A stretch of 55,387 nt of DNA, from the NCBI GenBank assembly GCA_050732935.1, contig JBOHRW010000200.1:1-55387 (forward strand), given 5' to 3'. A program made the position numbers and the translations under genes. Shown piece by piece: positions 23,146-33,280 of this stretch. Numbering within the stretch: the first letter of the stretch is position 1; each line of letters starts with the position of its first letter. The notes under the pieces were generated by a model. That model did no database searches and was not told the DNA's origin. It worked only from the letters and a program-made list of their open reading frames with translations. The DNA comes from DASRVA01 sp050732935. Lineage in GTDB: Bacteria > Gemmatimonadota > Gemmatimonadetes > JACCXV01 > JAHWKZ01.

Positions 23146-23562
23146 ATGAAGAGACCGAAGCGGGATTCCGGGCAATCGGTGGCCGAGTTCGCGATCGTGC
23201 TGCCCATTCTGCTGGCGCTCCTGGTCGGCATTTTCGAGTTCGGCGTCGCGTGGAACCGGAAGCAGGTCCTGACCAACGCCGCCCGGGAAGGCGCCCGGCT
23301 GGCGGTACTCCCCAACACCTTCAGCGAGGCCGCCGTCAATGCCACCATGGACAGCTACCTGACGAGCGCGGGCATCGCTCCGGCCGACGTATCCCGCGAC
23401 CTCGAGATGTGCAGTGTGCCCTGCACTGGAGACACGGTCACGATCGAGCTCACGATGAACCACACGATGCCTTTCATCAGCTCGATCGCCGGCCTGCTGT
23501 CGGGTTCACCGACCGCGGGCGCCGTGACGCTCACGAGCGTCGTCAACATGAGACACGAATAG
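23146..23562 (+). CDS. tadE: TadE-like pseudopilin, locus 2
   Basis: 138 residues: KRDSGQSVAEFAIVLPIL with the Gly/Gln processing site, one hydrophobic helix, then the TadE marker NAAREGARLAVLP. The extracytoplasmic domain has two cysteines close together (CSVPC), absent from the locus 1 copy, that could form a disulfide. ATG 23146 is preferred, and GTG 23137 is possible. It should be a minor pseudopilin needed for assembly. Confidence 0.88.
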   Translation: MKRPKRDSGQSVAEFAIVLPILLALLVGIFEFGVAWNRKQVLTNAAREGARLAVLPNTFSEAAVNATMDSYLTSAGIAPADVSRDLEMCSVPCTGDTVTIELTMNHTMPFISSIAGLLSGSPTAGAVTLTSVVNMRHE

Positions 23563-23574
23563 GCAGGTGGACGA

Positions 23575-24408
23575 ATGAGACGACCCCGGATCTGGATCGC
23601 TCTTCTCCTGGCCGCCGTCTCGGGTGTGGCGGCCGGCGTTCTGGCTCTGAACTTCTTCCAGAACCGCCCGTCGCTCGTTCCGACGGCGGCGGTGGCCTCG
23701 ACCGCGTCCGTGGCGGTCGCAGCCCGCGATCTCGACGTGGGATCGGTTGTCGGCCCCAACGACGTACGGATGATCGAATGGCCGGGCGACGCCGTCCCCC
23801 AGGATTATGCCCGCTCGCCGGAGGAGGTCGTCGGCCGGGGGCTGATCACGAAGGTTCTGGCCGGCGAGCCCCTCCTTCTCACCAAGCTCGCGGAGAAGGG
23901 GGCCGGCGGGGGTCTCCCGATCGTCATTCCCGAGGGGATGCGCGCGGTGAGCGTGAAGGTGAACGAGGTGATCGGGGTGGCCGGATTCGTCCTCCCCGGA
24001 ACGCGGGTCGACGTATTGGTCACGCTGAACCAGGCCAACGAGCAGGCCCAGGCCATGACCCGCGTCATCCTGCAGAACGTCCAGGTCCTGACAGCCGGCC
24101 AGATCATCCAGCGGGACGCGGAGGGGAGCCCGCAGACGGTGCCGCTGGTGACCCTGCTCGTCACGCCGCACGAAGCCGAGCAGCTCACGCTGGCCGCCAC
24201 CGAAGGACAGATCCATCTCGCGCTGCGGAACACGCTCGACAACGAGGAGGTGGACACCCAGGGCGCCCAGGTTAACAGCCTGGTCCGCTTCGGCGTGGAG
24301 AAGCCCAGGTCGACGGCTCCGGTGAGGATCCGTCGTACGCCGGCGCCGCCGAGCGCCGTCCAGGTCGAGGTCTACAACGGCGCCGAGCGCACCGTGCAAT
24401 CGTTCTAA
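23575..24408 (+). CDS. cpaB: Pilus assembly protein CpaB/RcpC, locus 2
   Basis: 277 residues, collinear with the locus 1 CpaB: N-terminal membrane helix (IALLLAAVSGVAAGVLALNF), SAF domain (SVAVAARDLDVGSVVGPNDV), then VIPEGMRAVSVKVNEVIGVA and the FVLPGTRVDVLVT strand. CpaB normally contacts the secretin, yet no secretin gene follows here; the next gene encodes TadG instead. The protein may work with the CpaC secretin of locus 1 or with one encoded elsewhere. An AGGTGG site precedes the ATG. Confidence 0.91.
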   Translation: MRRPRIWIALLLAAVSGVAAGVLALNFFQNRPSLVPTAAVASTASVAVAARDLDVGSVVGPNDVRMIEWPGDAVPQDYARSPEEVVGRGLITKVLAGEPLLLTKLAEKGAGGGLPIVIPEGMRAVSVKVNEVIGVAGFVLPGTRVDVLVTLNQANEQAQAMTRVILQNVQVLTAGQIIQRDAEGSPQTVPLVTLLVTPHEAEQLTLAATEGQIHLALRNTLDNEEVDTQGAQVNSLVRFGVEKPRSTAPVRIRRTPAPPSAVQVEVYNGAERTVQSF

Positions 24409-24440
24409 CACGGCACGCAAAGGGGTAAAGGGACCGGAAT

Positions 24441-25607
24441 ATGGAACGCGAGCGTAACGGGAGAGAGGGCCGGGAGGGCGGGGCGACGATCGTCCTGGTG
24501 GCGCTCGCCCTGACCGCGCTTCTCTCGGTCGTCGCCCTCGCCGTCGACGTCGGCATGCTGCTGAACTCGCGAAGCGAGGCCCAGCGGGCCGCCGATGCCG
24601 CGGCCATGGCGGGCGCGCAGTCGCTGATTCCGGAGCCGGACGACGCGGATCGCGCGGAGAACTTCGCCATCCAGTTCGGCGAGATGAACGTGGTCTTCAA
24701 CCAGCAGGCGAACATCCTTCCCGAGGACGTGGACGTGGATCTGGCGAACGGGCGGGTCACCGTGCGCGTTCGCCGGGAGGCCGCTCGGGGGAACGCGGTC
24801 GGGACCTGGTTCGCCAACGTGTTCGGGGTCAGCGAGGCCGACGTGGGCGCCGTCGCGACGGCCCGGGTGGGCCAGGCGGCCGCTGCGACGTGCGTCAAGC
24901 CGTGGGCGATCCCCGACGCCTGGAACGACGAGAACAGGGACAAGACGTACGATCCGGGCGAGTTCTACCAGGCGGACCAGACGGGCTGGGGTACCAGCTA
25001 CCGGAACGCGGGCGAGCCGGGCCATGGCCAGATGGCCGACGGCTTCGGTCTCGACTACCAGAACGACCGCGGTCGGCAGGTCCGGATCTCCGTGGGCGAC
25101 CCCCGGGAGACAGCGGTCTCCGGATGGTACTATCCGTGGGACGTTCCTCAGACCGAAAGCGGCGAGTGTTCGGGTGGTCCCATCGGCCAGGGCGGGCGCT
25201 GCTACGAGTGGGCGATCGCCAACTGTCATCCGCAGATCATCGAGCTCGGCGCGGTCTACAAGGTCGAAACCGGGCAGATGAGGGGCAAGATGAGGCAGGG
25301 GATCAACGCGCTGATCGGCTCGGATCCCGACGCCCGGTGGGACTCGAGCGCGGACAGCGTCGTGGGCAGCCAGTTCACGCCATGGGAGTCGAGCCCACGG
25401 AAGGTGATCGTTCCGTTCTACGATCCGACGGTTTTTCCGCTCGGGCAGGGCAAGCAAGACATCGTCTTCAACAACTTCGGCGAGATCTGGATCGAGGGGA
25501 TGGTCGGCGACGACGTCATGGGCCGCTTCCTGGGCTTCGCCGTGGGAGTGGGGGGAGATCCTGGCCCCAGGGTGCCCGGCCTCCAGTTCGTCCAACTCGT
25601 GGAGTAG
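24441..25607 (+). CDS. tadG: TadG-like pilus assembly protein
   Basis: 388 residues. After a polar leader, GGATIVLVALALTALLSVVA is the TadG N-terminal membrane anchor, followed by SRSEAQRAADAAAMAGAQSL, the conserved helix of Tad_N/TadG proteins. The large extracytoplasmic domain is rich in Trp, Tyr and Asp, has four Cys and contains a calcium-loop-like DENRDKTYDPGEF. No von Willebrand domain with a MIDAS motif is evident. TadG is a cell-envelope component of Tad systems. This gene has no counterpart in locus 1, where the secretin occupies the slot. Confidence 0.8.
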   Translation: MERERNGREGREGGATIVLVALALTALLSVVALAVDVGMLLNSRSEAQRAADAAAMAGAQSLIPEPDDADRAENFAIQFGEMNVVFNQQANILPEDVDVDLANGRVTVRVRREAARGNAVGTWFANVFGVSEADVGAVATARVGQAAAATCVKPWAIPDAWNDENRDKTYDPGEFYQADQTGWGTSYRNAGEPGHGQMADGFGLDYQNDRGRQVRISVGDPRETAVSGWYYPWDVPQTESGECSGGPIGQGGRCYEWAIANCHPQIIELGAVYKVETGQMRGKMRQGINALIGSDPDARWDSSADSVVGSQFTPWESSPRKVIVPFYDPTVFPLGQGKQDIVFNNFGEIWIEGMVGDDVMGRFLGFAVGVGGDPGPRVPGLQFVQLVE

Positions 25608-25614
25608 AGAACGC

Positions 25615-26888
25615 ATGACGATACAGGCGATCCATGGGGTGCTGATCTCCTCCGACGAGGAGGTCCGAAAATCCTTGGAGGATCCCGAGGTCCATCAGAA
25701 GCTGGATCTCGTCCTCGCCTTCTCCGTTCCGCTGGCCGACTTCAGCGCCGGGCACCTCGACGATCTGCGGGCTCGTGGGGCCGATGTCGTGCTGCTCGAC
25801 ATGGAGGGCGATCCCGAGCTCGGGTGTCAGCTGGCCGAGATGATCTCGGAAGCCAGCGCGGCCCGTCGAATCATCGGGATCGGTCCGATGCTCTCGCCCG
25901 AGTTTCTACTTCGGGCGATGCAGTCGGGCATCGCGGAGTACGTCACCAAGCCGGTCCGGAAGAAGGATCTCCTGGCCGCGACCGAGCGCTCGCGACGGAG
26001 TCTCGGCGCCCACTCGACCGCTGCCAGGCAGGTGGGGCGCATGTACGTCTTCTTCAGCCCCAAGGGCGGCGGTGGCTCGACCACGATCGCCACCAACCTG
26101 GCGATCCAGCTGCATCGACTGACCGGCGAGCGGACGGTGCTCGTGGACCTCAACCTGGAGCTGGGAGAGGTGGCGGTCTTCCTGGGGCTCGAGCCGCGCT
26201 ACGACTTCGTCGACCTGGCGAAGAACCTCCACCGGGTGGATACGGGGCTCCTGGCGAGCTACGTGACCCGCCACGAGTCCGGCGTCGACGTTCTCGCGGC
26301 GCCGTACCGGCCGCAGATGGCCGATTCCCTGCACGACGACCAGGTGGTCCAGGTGCTGCGGCTGCTGCGGCAGCACTACGAGTACGTCATCATCGACAGC
26401 CCGAAGGCGCTCACGTCGCGCACCGTCCACACGCTGGAGGCGGCCGACGGTGTGTTCGTCGTCGCCCAGACCGACGTGCCCACCGTCCAGAACATCCAGC
26501 GCTCCCAGGCCCTGCTCGAGCGCCTGGCCGGCAGCGGCAAACCGATCCGGCTGATCGTCAACCGCCACCAGACGGAGAGCGTGATCTCGCTCTCCGATCT
26601 GGAGAAATCGGTCGAGATGAAGGTCTACTGGACCATCCCCAACGATTACGCCTCGGTCGCCTACTCGATGAACTCGGGGAAGCCCCTGGCGATGACAACC
26701 GGGTCCGCCAGCGCCCGCGAGCTGAAGGGTCTGGCCGAAAAAATCGCCGGGCTCCCTGCCGAGGAGGCCGAGGGGCGAGCGACACGCCTGGGATCACTGC
26801 TTGGCCGCATCAAGGACCGGATGGGTGCGGCGACCCATCCGGGCGACGTCCAGATCGTCCGACCCTCGCCGGCTGGAGGAAAGGGCCT

Positions 26889-26892
<4 letters not shown>
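25615..26892 (+). CDS. cpaE: TadZ/CpaE receiver-like/MinD-type ATPase, locus 2
   Basis: 425 residues. The N-terminal receiver-like domain has VVLLDMEGDPE at the Asp site and YVTKP at the Lys. The ATPase domain has a deviant Walker A (PKGGGGSTT), VLVDLNLELGE and YVIIDSPKAL. The layout matches the locus 1 copy. It is expected to localise the machine, often to a pole. Eight bases separate it from tadG, and its stop overlaps the cpaF start (ATGA). Two TadZ paralogues could place the two machines at different sites. Confidence 0.92.
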
Positions 26893-28258
<1,366 letters not shown>

Positions 28259-28262
<4 letters not shown>

Positions 28263-29239
28263 GCTTTCTGACCACGACCTCCTGGGGAGCGGCGGCCCTG
28301 GCCTTCGTGGCCATGGCCTTCGCGATCCTTGCCACGGCCACGTTCTGGGAGTGGTGGGTCGACCGCCGCCGTCAGCAGGAGATCCGCAGCCGGATCGGCA
28401 CCGAGGACGTCATGGCGCGAACCCTCGACGATCTGATCCGGAAGCCTGTCTCCAGGGTGCCCGCGTGGCTCGAGCCGATGACGGCGCGACTGCCCCACCT
28501 GATGGACCTGCAGGATCTCCTCGACCAGACCGAGTTGCGATGGAACGTGGGCACCTTCATGATCCTGACCGTCGGGGCCTCGGTGGCGTTCGGGATGACC
28601 GCGCTCCTCCTGACCAACAATCCGATCGTGGCGCTGGCGGCGGCGGTCCTGGGTGGCACCTTGCCGTATCTCTACGTCCGCAGGAAGCGCACGCAGCGCC
28701 AGAACGCCTTCCTGGAGTCCTTCGCCGAGGGGATCGAGCTTCTTTCCCGTTCACTCCGCGCCGGCCACGCCTTCTCGACCGGTCTCCAGATGGTGGCCGA
28801 CGAGGCCGCCCAGCCGGTTGCCGGCGAGTTCCGGACGGTGTTCGAGGAGCACAAGTTCGGGCTCCCGCTCGACGAGGCCCTGTACGGCCTGATCGACCGG
28901 ATGGACATCCCCGACGTCCATATCTTCGCGACGGCTGTCCTCATTCAGCGCGAGGTGGGCGGGAATCTGGCGGAGGTCCTCGACACGCTGGCCGATACGA
29001 TCCGCGAGCGGTTCACGATACGGCGCCAGATCCGCGTCCACACGGCCCAGGGGCGACTCACCGGCTACATACTGGTGGCACTTCCGATCGTCATGGTGTT
29101 CCTGGTCACCGCGCTCAACCGGGAGTACCTGGCCATCCTGTGGGAGGAGCCGATCGGACGCCTGCTGATCGCTGTCGCCGCGATCCTCCAGGTCGTGGGC
29201 TTCTTCGTGATCCGGCGCGTCGTCCACATCGAGGTGTGA
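28259..29239 (+). CDS. tadB: Tad platform protein TadB, locus 2
   Basis: 326 residues, GspF-like. SLRAGHAFSTGLQMVADEAA and VLIQREVGGNLAEVLDTLAD match the locus 1 TadB, and the membrane segments are in the same places. The start overlaps the cpaF stop (ATGA), and tadC follows after four bases. It forms the inner-membrane platform with TadC. Confidence 0.93.
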
Positions 29240-29243
29240 GGCC

Positions 29244-30173
29244 ATGCCGTATCTGATCGCCGCTCTCGTCATGACCTCCGTGATGCTGGTCGTCTTCGTC
29301 GCCGCGGTGGTGGTCCCGGTCCGGGGACGCGCGGTCCACGATCGCCTCGCGGCGCTCAATCTCGAGCGCGACAGGCACCTTCCGCGCCGCACCCGGCGGA
29401 CGCGTGAGAAGCGTCGTCAGATCGAAGCTCTGATGAAGGTCCTGGGGGAGAGGATCGCCGACACTCGCGCCGACACGAGCGAGACGTGGCTTCTCCTGAC
29501 GCGTGCCGGGTACCGGCAGGTGAACTCCGTGGCCATTTACTATACGGTCCGGCTGGTCCTCGTCGCCGGCCTGGCGGGCGGGGCGTTCATGCTGACGTCG
29601 CTGAGTGGCGTGCGCCCGATAGGGATGCTGCTCATGACCGGGATGGGGGCTCTGACCGGGTGGCTCCTGCCGCTCTACGTCCTTCGCCGCCGCACACGGC
29701 AGCGCTCCCGCATCATCCAGCTCTCGCTGCCCGACATGCTGGACATGATGGTTGTCTGCGTGGAGGCCGGCCTGGGTCTGAACCAGGCCATGCAGCGGGT
29801 GGCCGAGGAGCTGGGGACGATGAGTCCCGAGCTGAGCGAGGAGCTCCAGCTCACGAACCTGGAGATCCAGACGGGTACGCCCCGGGAGGAGGCGCTCCGC
29901 AACCTGGCTGACCGGAGCGGGAGCACCGATCTCAAGTCGCTGGTGGGAATGCTGATCCAGACCGACCGCTTCGGGACGTCGATCGCTCGCGCGCTCCGCG
30001 TCCATTCCAGGGCGCTCCGCACGAAGCGCCGGCAGCGGGCCGAGGAACAGGCGGCCAAGACGACCATCAAGCTCATCTTTCCGCTGGTCCTCTTCATCTT
30101 CCCGGCCTTGATGGTCGTCATCCTGGTGCCGGCGATCCTGCACATCGTCCGGTCACTGGGTGGCCTGATGTGA
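29244..30173 (+). CDS. tadC: Tad platform protein TadC, locus 2
   Basis: 309 residues, GspF-like, with N-terminal, central and C-terminal hydrophobic helices. MLDMMVVCVEAGLGLNQAMQ and LIQTDRFGTSIARALRVHS are the family motifs. It is collinear with locus 1 TadC. The stop overlaps the GTG of the winged-helix/AAA+ gene (GTGA); unlike in locus 1, no DUF192 gene lies between them. Confidence 0.93.
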   Translation: MPYLIAALVMTSVMLVVFVAAVVVPVRGRAVHDRLAALNLERDRHLPRRTRRTREKRRQIEALMKVLGERIADTRADTSETWLLLTRAGYRQVNSVAIYYTVRLVLVAGLAGGAFMLTSLSGVRPIGMLLMTGMGALTGWLLPLYVLRRRTRQRSRIIQLSLPDMLDMMVVCVEAGLGLNQAMQRVAEELGTMSPELSEELQLTNLEIQTGTPREEALRNLADRSGSTDLKSLVGMLIQTDRFGTSIARALRVHSRALRTKRRQRAEEQAAKTTIKLIFPLVLFIFPALMVVILVPAILHIVRSLGGLM

Positions 30174-31495
30174 GCGCGCTCGATCTCGGCCTGGCCAACC
30201 GCGCGGCGACCAGGGCCACCGACATCCAGGTCCCGCCCGTCCCGACCTCGATCCAGGAGACGGGGCTGACGCCCGAGGGTGTCGGCGCGCTCGCCCTCAA
30301 GCACCTCTACGTGCAGGGAGCGCTCTCCGGACGGAGGCTGTCCGACCGGCTCCGGCTTCCGTTCGAGATCGTGGACGACGTTCTCCTCGATCTGCAGCAG
30401 AGGCACTTCGCGGAGGTGGTCGGGGTGCGGGGTCACGGCCGCGGGTCCTATGTCTTCGAGCTGACGTCGGCGGGGCGCGCCCGTGCCCAGGAGGCCATGG
30501 ACGGCAACGTCTACGTCGGTCCGGCGCCCGTGACGCTCGAGACCTACAGCGAGTGGGTGCGGCGCCAGTCGGTGGTGGGGATGGTGATCGAGCCGGAGGA
30601 GATCCGCGCCTGCCTCTCGCACCTGGTGCTCCCCGACCAGATCCTTCGCCAGCTCGGCCCCGCCGTCAACTCGGGGCGCTCGCTCTTCCTCTACGGCCAC
30701 GCCGGGAACGGCAAGACCGAAACGGCCACATCGATCGCGCGCATGCTGAAGGGTCGGATCTACCTGCCCTACGCCGTCATGGTGGAGGGCCGCATCATCG
30801 TTCTCCGGGACGCCATGCACCACGACGGTCCCCCCGACCGGACGGACGATGAGGGCTTCCTGACCCCGATGCCGAACTTCGACCAGCGCTTTGCCCTCGT
30901 CGAGCGCCCGGTTGTGTTCACGGGCGGCGAGCTGACCCTGGACCTGCTCGACTTGAAGTACGATCAGCACACGAAGTTCTATCGCGCCCCGGTTCAGATG
31001 AAGGCCAGCGGCGGGGTTCTCATCATCGACGACCTGGGCCGGCAGATGGTGCAGGTCGACGAACTGCTGAACCGGTGGATGGTGCCGCTCGAGCGGCGGG
31101 TCGACTATTTGACCCTCCATACGGGCCACTCGTTCCCGGTGCCGTTCGACTGCCTGATCGTCTTTTCCACCAACATCGAACCGGCCGAGCTGGTGGACGA
31201 GGCCTTTCTTCGGCGGATTCACTACAAGATTCACATGGACAATCCGACGCGTGAGGAATACGAGGAGATCTTCCGTCGCGCTTGCGAGGCGCGCGGAATC
31301 GCCTACGATCGCGAGGCGGTGGATCTGATCTTCCATGACTTCTACGACAGTCGCCATATCCCGCCCCGCGGCTGCCATCCCCGGGACATCGTGCTCCACA
31401 TCTGTGATCTGGCCCGCTACGAGCGCCGCGAGCCGACCCTCGACGAGCGCACCCTGGACGACGCCTGCCGGGCTTACTTCCTGGACGAGAGCTAG
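30170..31495 (+). CDS. Winged-helix/AAA+ ATPase of the Tad locus (copy 2)
   Basis: 441 residues, homologous to the 12740 protein over its whole length but without the Pro-rich tail. N-terminal winged helix (TGLTPEGVGALALKHLYVQG to SAGRARAQEAM), Walker A GHAGNGKT, Walker B VLIIDDLGRQ, sensor-1 LIVFSTNIEP and DEAFLRRIHYKIH are all conserved. HPRD and the nearby Cys of the C-terminal lid (GCHPRDIVLHICDLARY) are also kept, implying a specific shared mechanism. It is coupled to tadC (GTGA) and is the last gene of Tad operon 2. Retention in two diverged loci is strong contextual evidence that it belongs to the pilus system. Its exact role is unknown. Confidence 0.85.
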   Translation: MSALDLGLANRAATRATDIQVPPVPTSIQETGLTPEGVGALALKHLYVQGALSGRRLSDRLRLPFEIVDDVLLDLQQRHFAEVVGVRGHGRGSYVFELTSAGRARAQEAMDGNVYVGPAPVTLETYSEWVRRQSVVGMVIEPEEIRACLSHLVLPDQILRQLGPAVNSGRSLFLYGHAGNGKTETATSIARMLKGRIYLPYAVMVEGRIIVLRDAMHHDGPPDRTDDEGFLTPMPNFDQRFALVERPVVFTGGELTLDLLDLKYDQHTKFYRAPVQMKASGGVLIIDDLGRQMVQVDELLNRWMVPLERRVDYLTLHTGHSFPVPFDCLIVFSTNIEPAELVDEAFLRRIHYKIHMDNPTREEYEEIFRRACEARGIAYDREAVDLIFHDFYDSRHIPPRGCHPRDIVLHICDLARYERREPTLDERTLDDACRAYFLDES

Positions 31496-31543
31496 CCAGC
31501 TCACCAGCAGGCTCCTGCCTCTACGGATCGAGTCCTCGAGTTT

Positions 31544-33073
31544 TTGAACGGATCGAGAACGCTCTCCAGACTCCGCCTGTCGGACGCGGCCATCATTGCC
31601 GCAGTGCTGGCCAGTGTCTTCTTCGGCTTGACCGAGACGGTCGCTGATCCGGATCTCTGGGGGCACGTGAGATTCGGGTCCGATATGCTCCAATCCGGGG
31701 ATCTCCTGCGTCAGGACGACTACTCCTACACGTCGGGAGGCCAGGAGTGGATCAATCACGAATGGCTGTCCGAGCTGATCCTCGCCCTCACGTTTCAGGT
31801 CGGCGGTGAGTTCGGTCTCCTGGCCCTGAAGCTGATCGTTGCCTTGACCTTGTTTGCGGCCCTGTACCTCCATCTCCTCGAGCGGGGACTGAGTTCCATA
31901 CGAGCCGGTCTCATGCTGCTGGTCGCCTACTATCCCTTGAGCGTCGGGGTCCTCACTGTACGCCCGCAGTTGTTCACGTACCTGGGATTCCTTCTCGTCA
32001 TGCTGGCCATGGAATCAGCCGCTGAAGGACGATGGGGCTGGCTCCTGGGACTACCTGTCCTTTTCGCGGTCTGGGTGAATCTTCATGGAGGCTTCCTGAT
32101 CGGTGTCTTCGTGCTCGGGGTCTGGGCAACCGTCGTCCTCTTCGAGCGACTGCGCGGAGGCGTCAGTACGAGACGCGTGCCGATGTGGGCGCTGCCGGGC
32201 TGTCTCCTGGCCAGCCTGCTGGCTACGCTTCTGAACCCATATGGCGTGCAGCTATGGGAGTTCCTGCTCCGCACGGCGACAGCTCCGCGTCCAGAGATTA
32301 CGGAATGGGGTCCCATAGAGCTGTTGACGCTTGACGGGGCCGCCTATCTGGTGATCACCGCCGTCACCGCAATCGCGGTCATAAGGAAACCCCCTTCGAA
32401 GGGACTCTGGATCGTCTATGCGCTCATGGCGCCATTGCCCATTCTCGCCGTACGACATCTTCCGCTCTTCATCATCGCCGCCCTCGTCATATCAGCACGC
32501 CCTCTCGCCAGGTTGTGGAACGGTGCTGGCGCAAGAAATCCGACAACGCACGACCAGCCGTTGTGGCTCTCCACCGGGGTATGGGGTGTGGCGGTTGTCA
32601 TGGCTCTGCTCTCGTTGGGGCGCCTGGAAGGGGTGGTGATCGATAAAGATCAGCAACCCCTTCCCTCGCGGGCGGTCTCCACTCTCCAGGCCAGCGGAGC
32701 CCGTGGGAACCTGGCTGTTTTCTTCGACTGGGGCGAATACGCCATCTGGCACCTCGCACCCAATTTCCCCGTTTCGTGGGATGGACGGCGTGAGACGGTC
32801 TATAGCGAGGAGATCCATTCGCAGAACCTGAACTTTTTTCTTGGTCGGGGTGACTGGGAGGAGCTTCTTCGGGAGCATGAGACGGACCTCGTGCTGACGC
32901 CGGTAGGTCTACCGGTGTACAACCTCCTTGAAGAAAAGAGGCCGTGGATAGTGGTTTACGAGGACAGATTCGCTGCCGTCTTCGCCAGAGAGGGATCGTC
33001 GCAGGCGGAGCGGATCCTCTCTACGCGCGCCCCTGATCTTCCACCCGACGGGGACGGCCTTCACTTTCCATGA
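31544..33073 (+). CDS. Polytopic membrane protein, possible GT-C-type glycosyltransferase
   Basis: 509 residues from a TTG in TTTTTGAAC; no strong ribosome site. About ten hydrophobic helices fill residues 15-365. The first loop carries TVADPDLWGHVRFGSDM, then DDYSYTSGGQEWINHEWLSE: acidic and His residues in the first extracytoplasmic loop are what lipid-linked-sugar glycosyltransferases of the GT-C fold show. The C-terminal ~125 residues form a soluble domain (NLAVFFDWGEYAIWHLAPNF). I infer glycan or protein glycosylation, perhaps of the pilin encoded upstream; this is unproven. The gene has visibly lower GC and more A/T-ending codons than its neighbours, consistent with separate ancestry. 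Confidence 0.7.
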   Translation: MNGSRTLSRLRLSDAAIIAAVLASVFFGLTETVADPDLWGHVRFGSDMLQSGDLLRQDDYSYTSGGQEWINHEWLSELILALTFQVGGEFGLLALKLIVALTLFAALYLHLLERGLSSIRAGLMLLVAYYPLSVGVLTVRPQLFTYLGFLLVMLAMESAAEGRWGWLLGLPVLFAVWVNLHGGFLIGVFVLGVWATVVLFERLRGGVSTRRVPMWALPGCLLASLLATLLNPYGVQLWEFLLRTATAPRPEITEWGPIELLTLDGAAYLVITAVTAIAVIRKPPSKGLWIVYALMAPLPILAVRHLPLFIIAALVISARPLARLWNGAGARNPTTHDQPLWLSTGVWGVAVVMALLSLGRLEGVVIDKDQQPLPSRAVSTLQASGARGNLAVFFDWGEYAIWHLAPNFPVSWDGRRETVYSEEIHSQNLNFFLGRGDWEELLREHETDLVLTPVGLPVYNLLEEKRPWIVVYEDRFAAVFAREGSSQAERILSTRAPDLPPDGDGLHFP

Positions 33074-33075
33074 CG

Positions 33076-33104
33076 TTGACTCTCCTGGAGCCCCCGGCTA
33101 CTTT
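33076..33104 (+). promoter_or_regulatory. Promoter of the SRP RNA gene
   Basis: TTGACT (33076-33081), a 17-base spacer and TACTTT (33099-33104). The -10 box ends six bases before position 33111, exactly where the SRP RNA terminal stem begins, so position and product agree. The -35 box lies just after the stop codon of the membrane-protein gene. Confidence 0.7.
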
Positions 33105-33110
33105 TTCCCG

Positions 33111-33208
33111 TGCCCCAGGCACGCCGGGCTCGACCCTACCAACCCCGTCAGGACCGGAAGGTAGCAGCGGTACGTAGAAGGCCGGGTCGCTGCGGATACC
33201 CTGGGGCA
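33111..33208 (+). ncRNA. ffs: Signal recognition particle RNA (4.5S type)
   Basis: A ~98-nt RNA. The ends TGCCCCAGG (33111-33119) and CCTGGGGCA (33200-33208) are perfectly complementary and close the long hairpin. The apical part contains GTCAGGACCGGAAGGTAGCAGC: the GGAA tetraloop with the flanking asymmetric and symmetric loops that bind the Ffh M domain. There is no Alu domain, so this is the short bacterial form. Together with Ffh it directs nascent membrane proteins to FtsY, whose gene is at 53341. It lies just upstream of dnaX, an arrangement seen in many bacteria. Confidence 0.95.
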
Positions 33209-33280
33209 TTTGCCAGGCGCTGACGATCGTCGATCTCCCTGTCCGCCTTTCTGATCTCCGCCGGAGCCGCCGCCCCAGAG

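Noticed and set aside
29675..31873. A very long open frame (732 codons) on the reverse strand across tadC, the AAA+ gene and the next gene
   Set aside because: It is a by-product of high GC codon bias opposite real genes. It spans two gene boundaries and has no domain signature.
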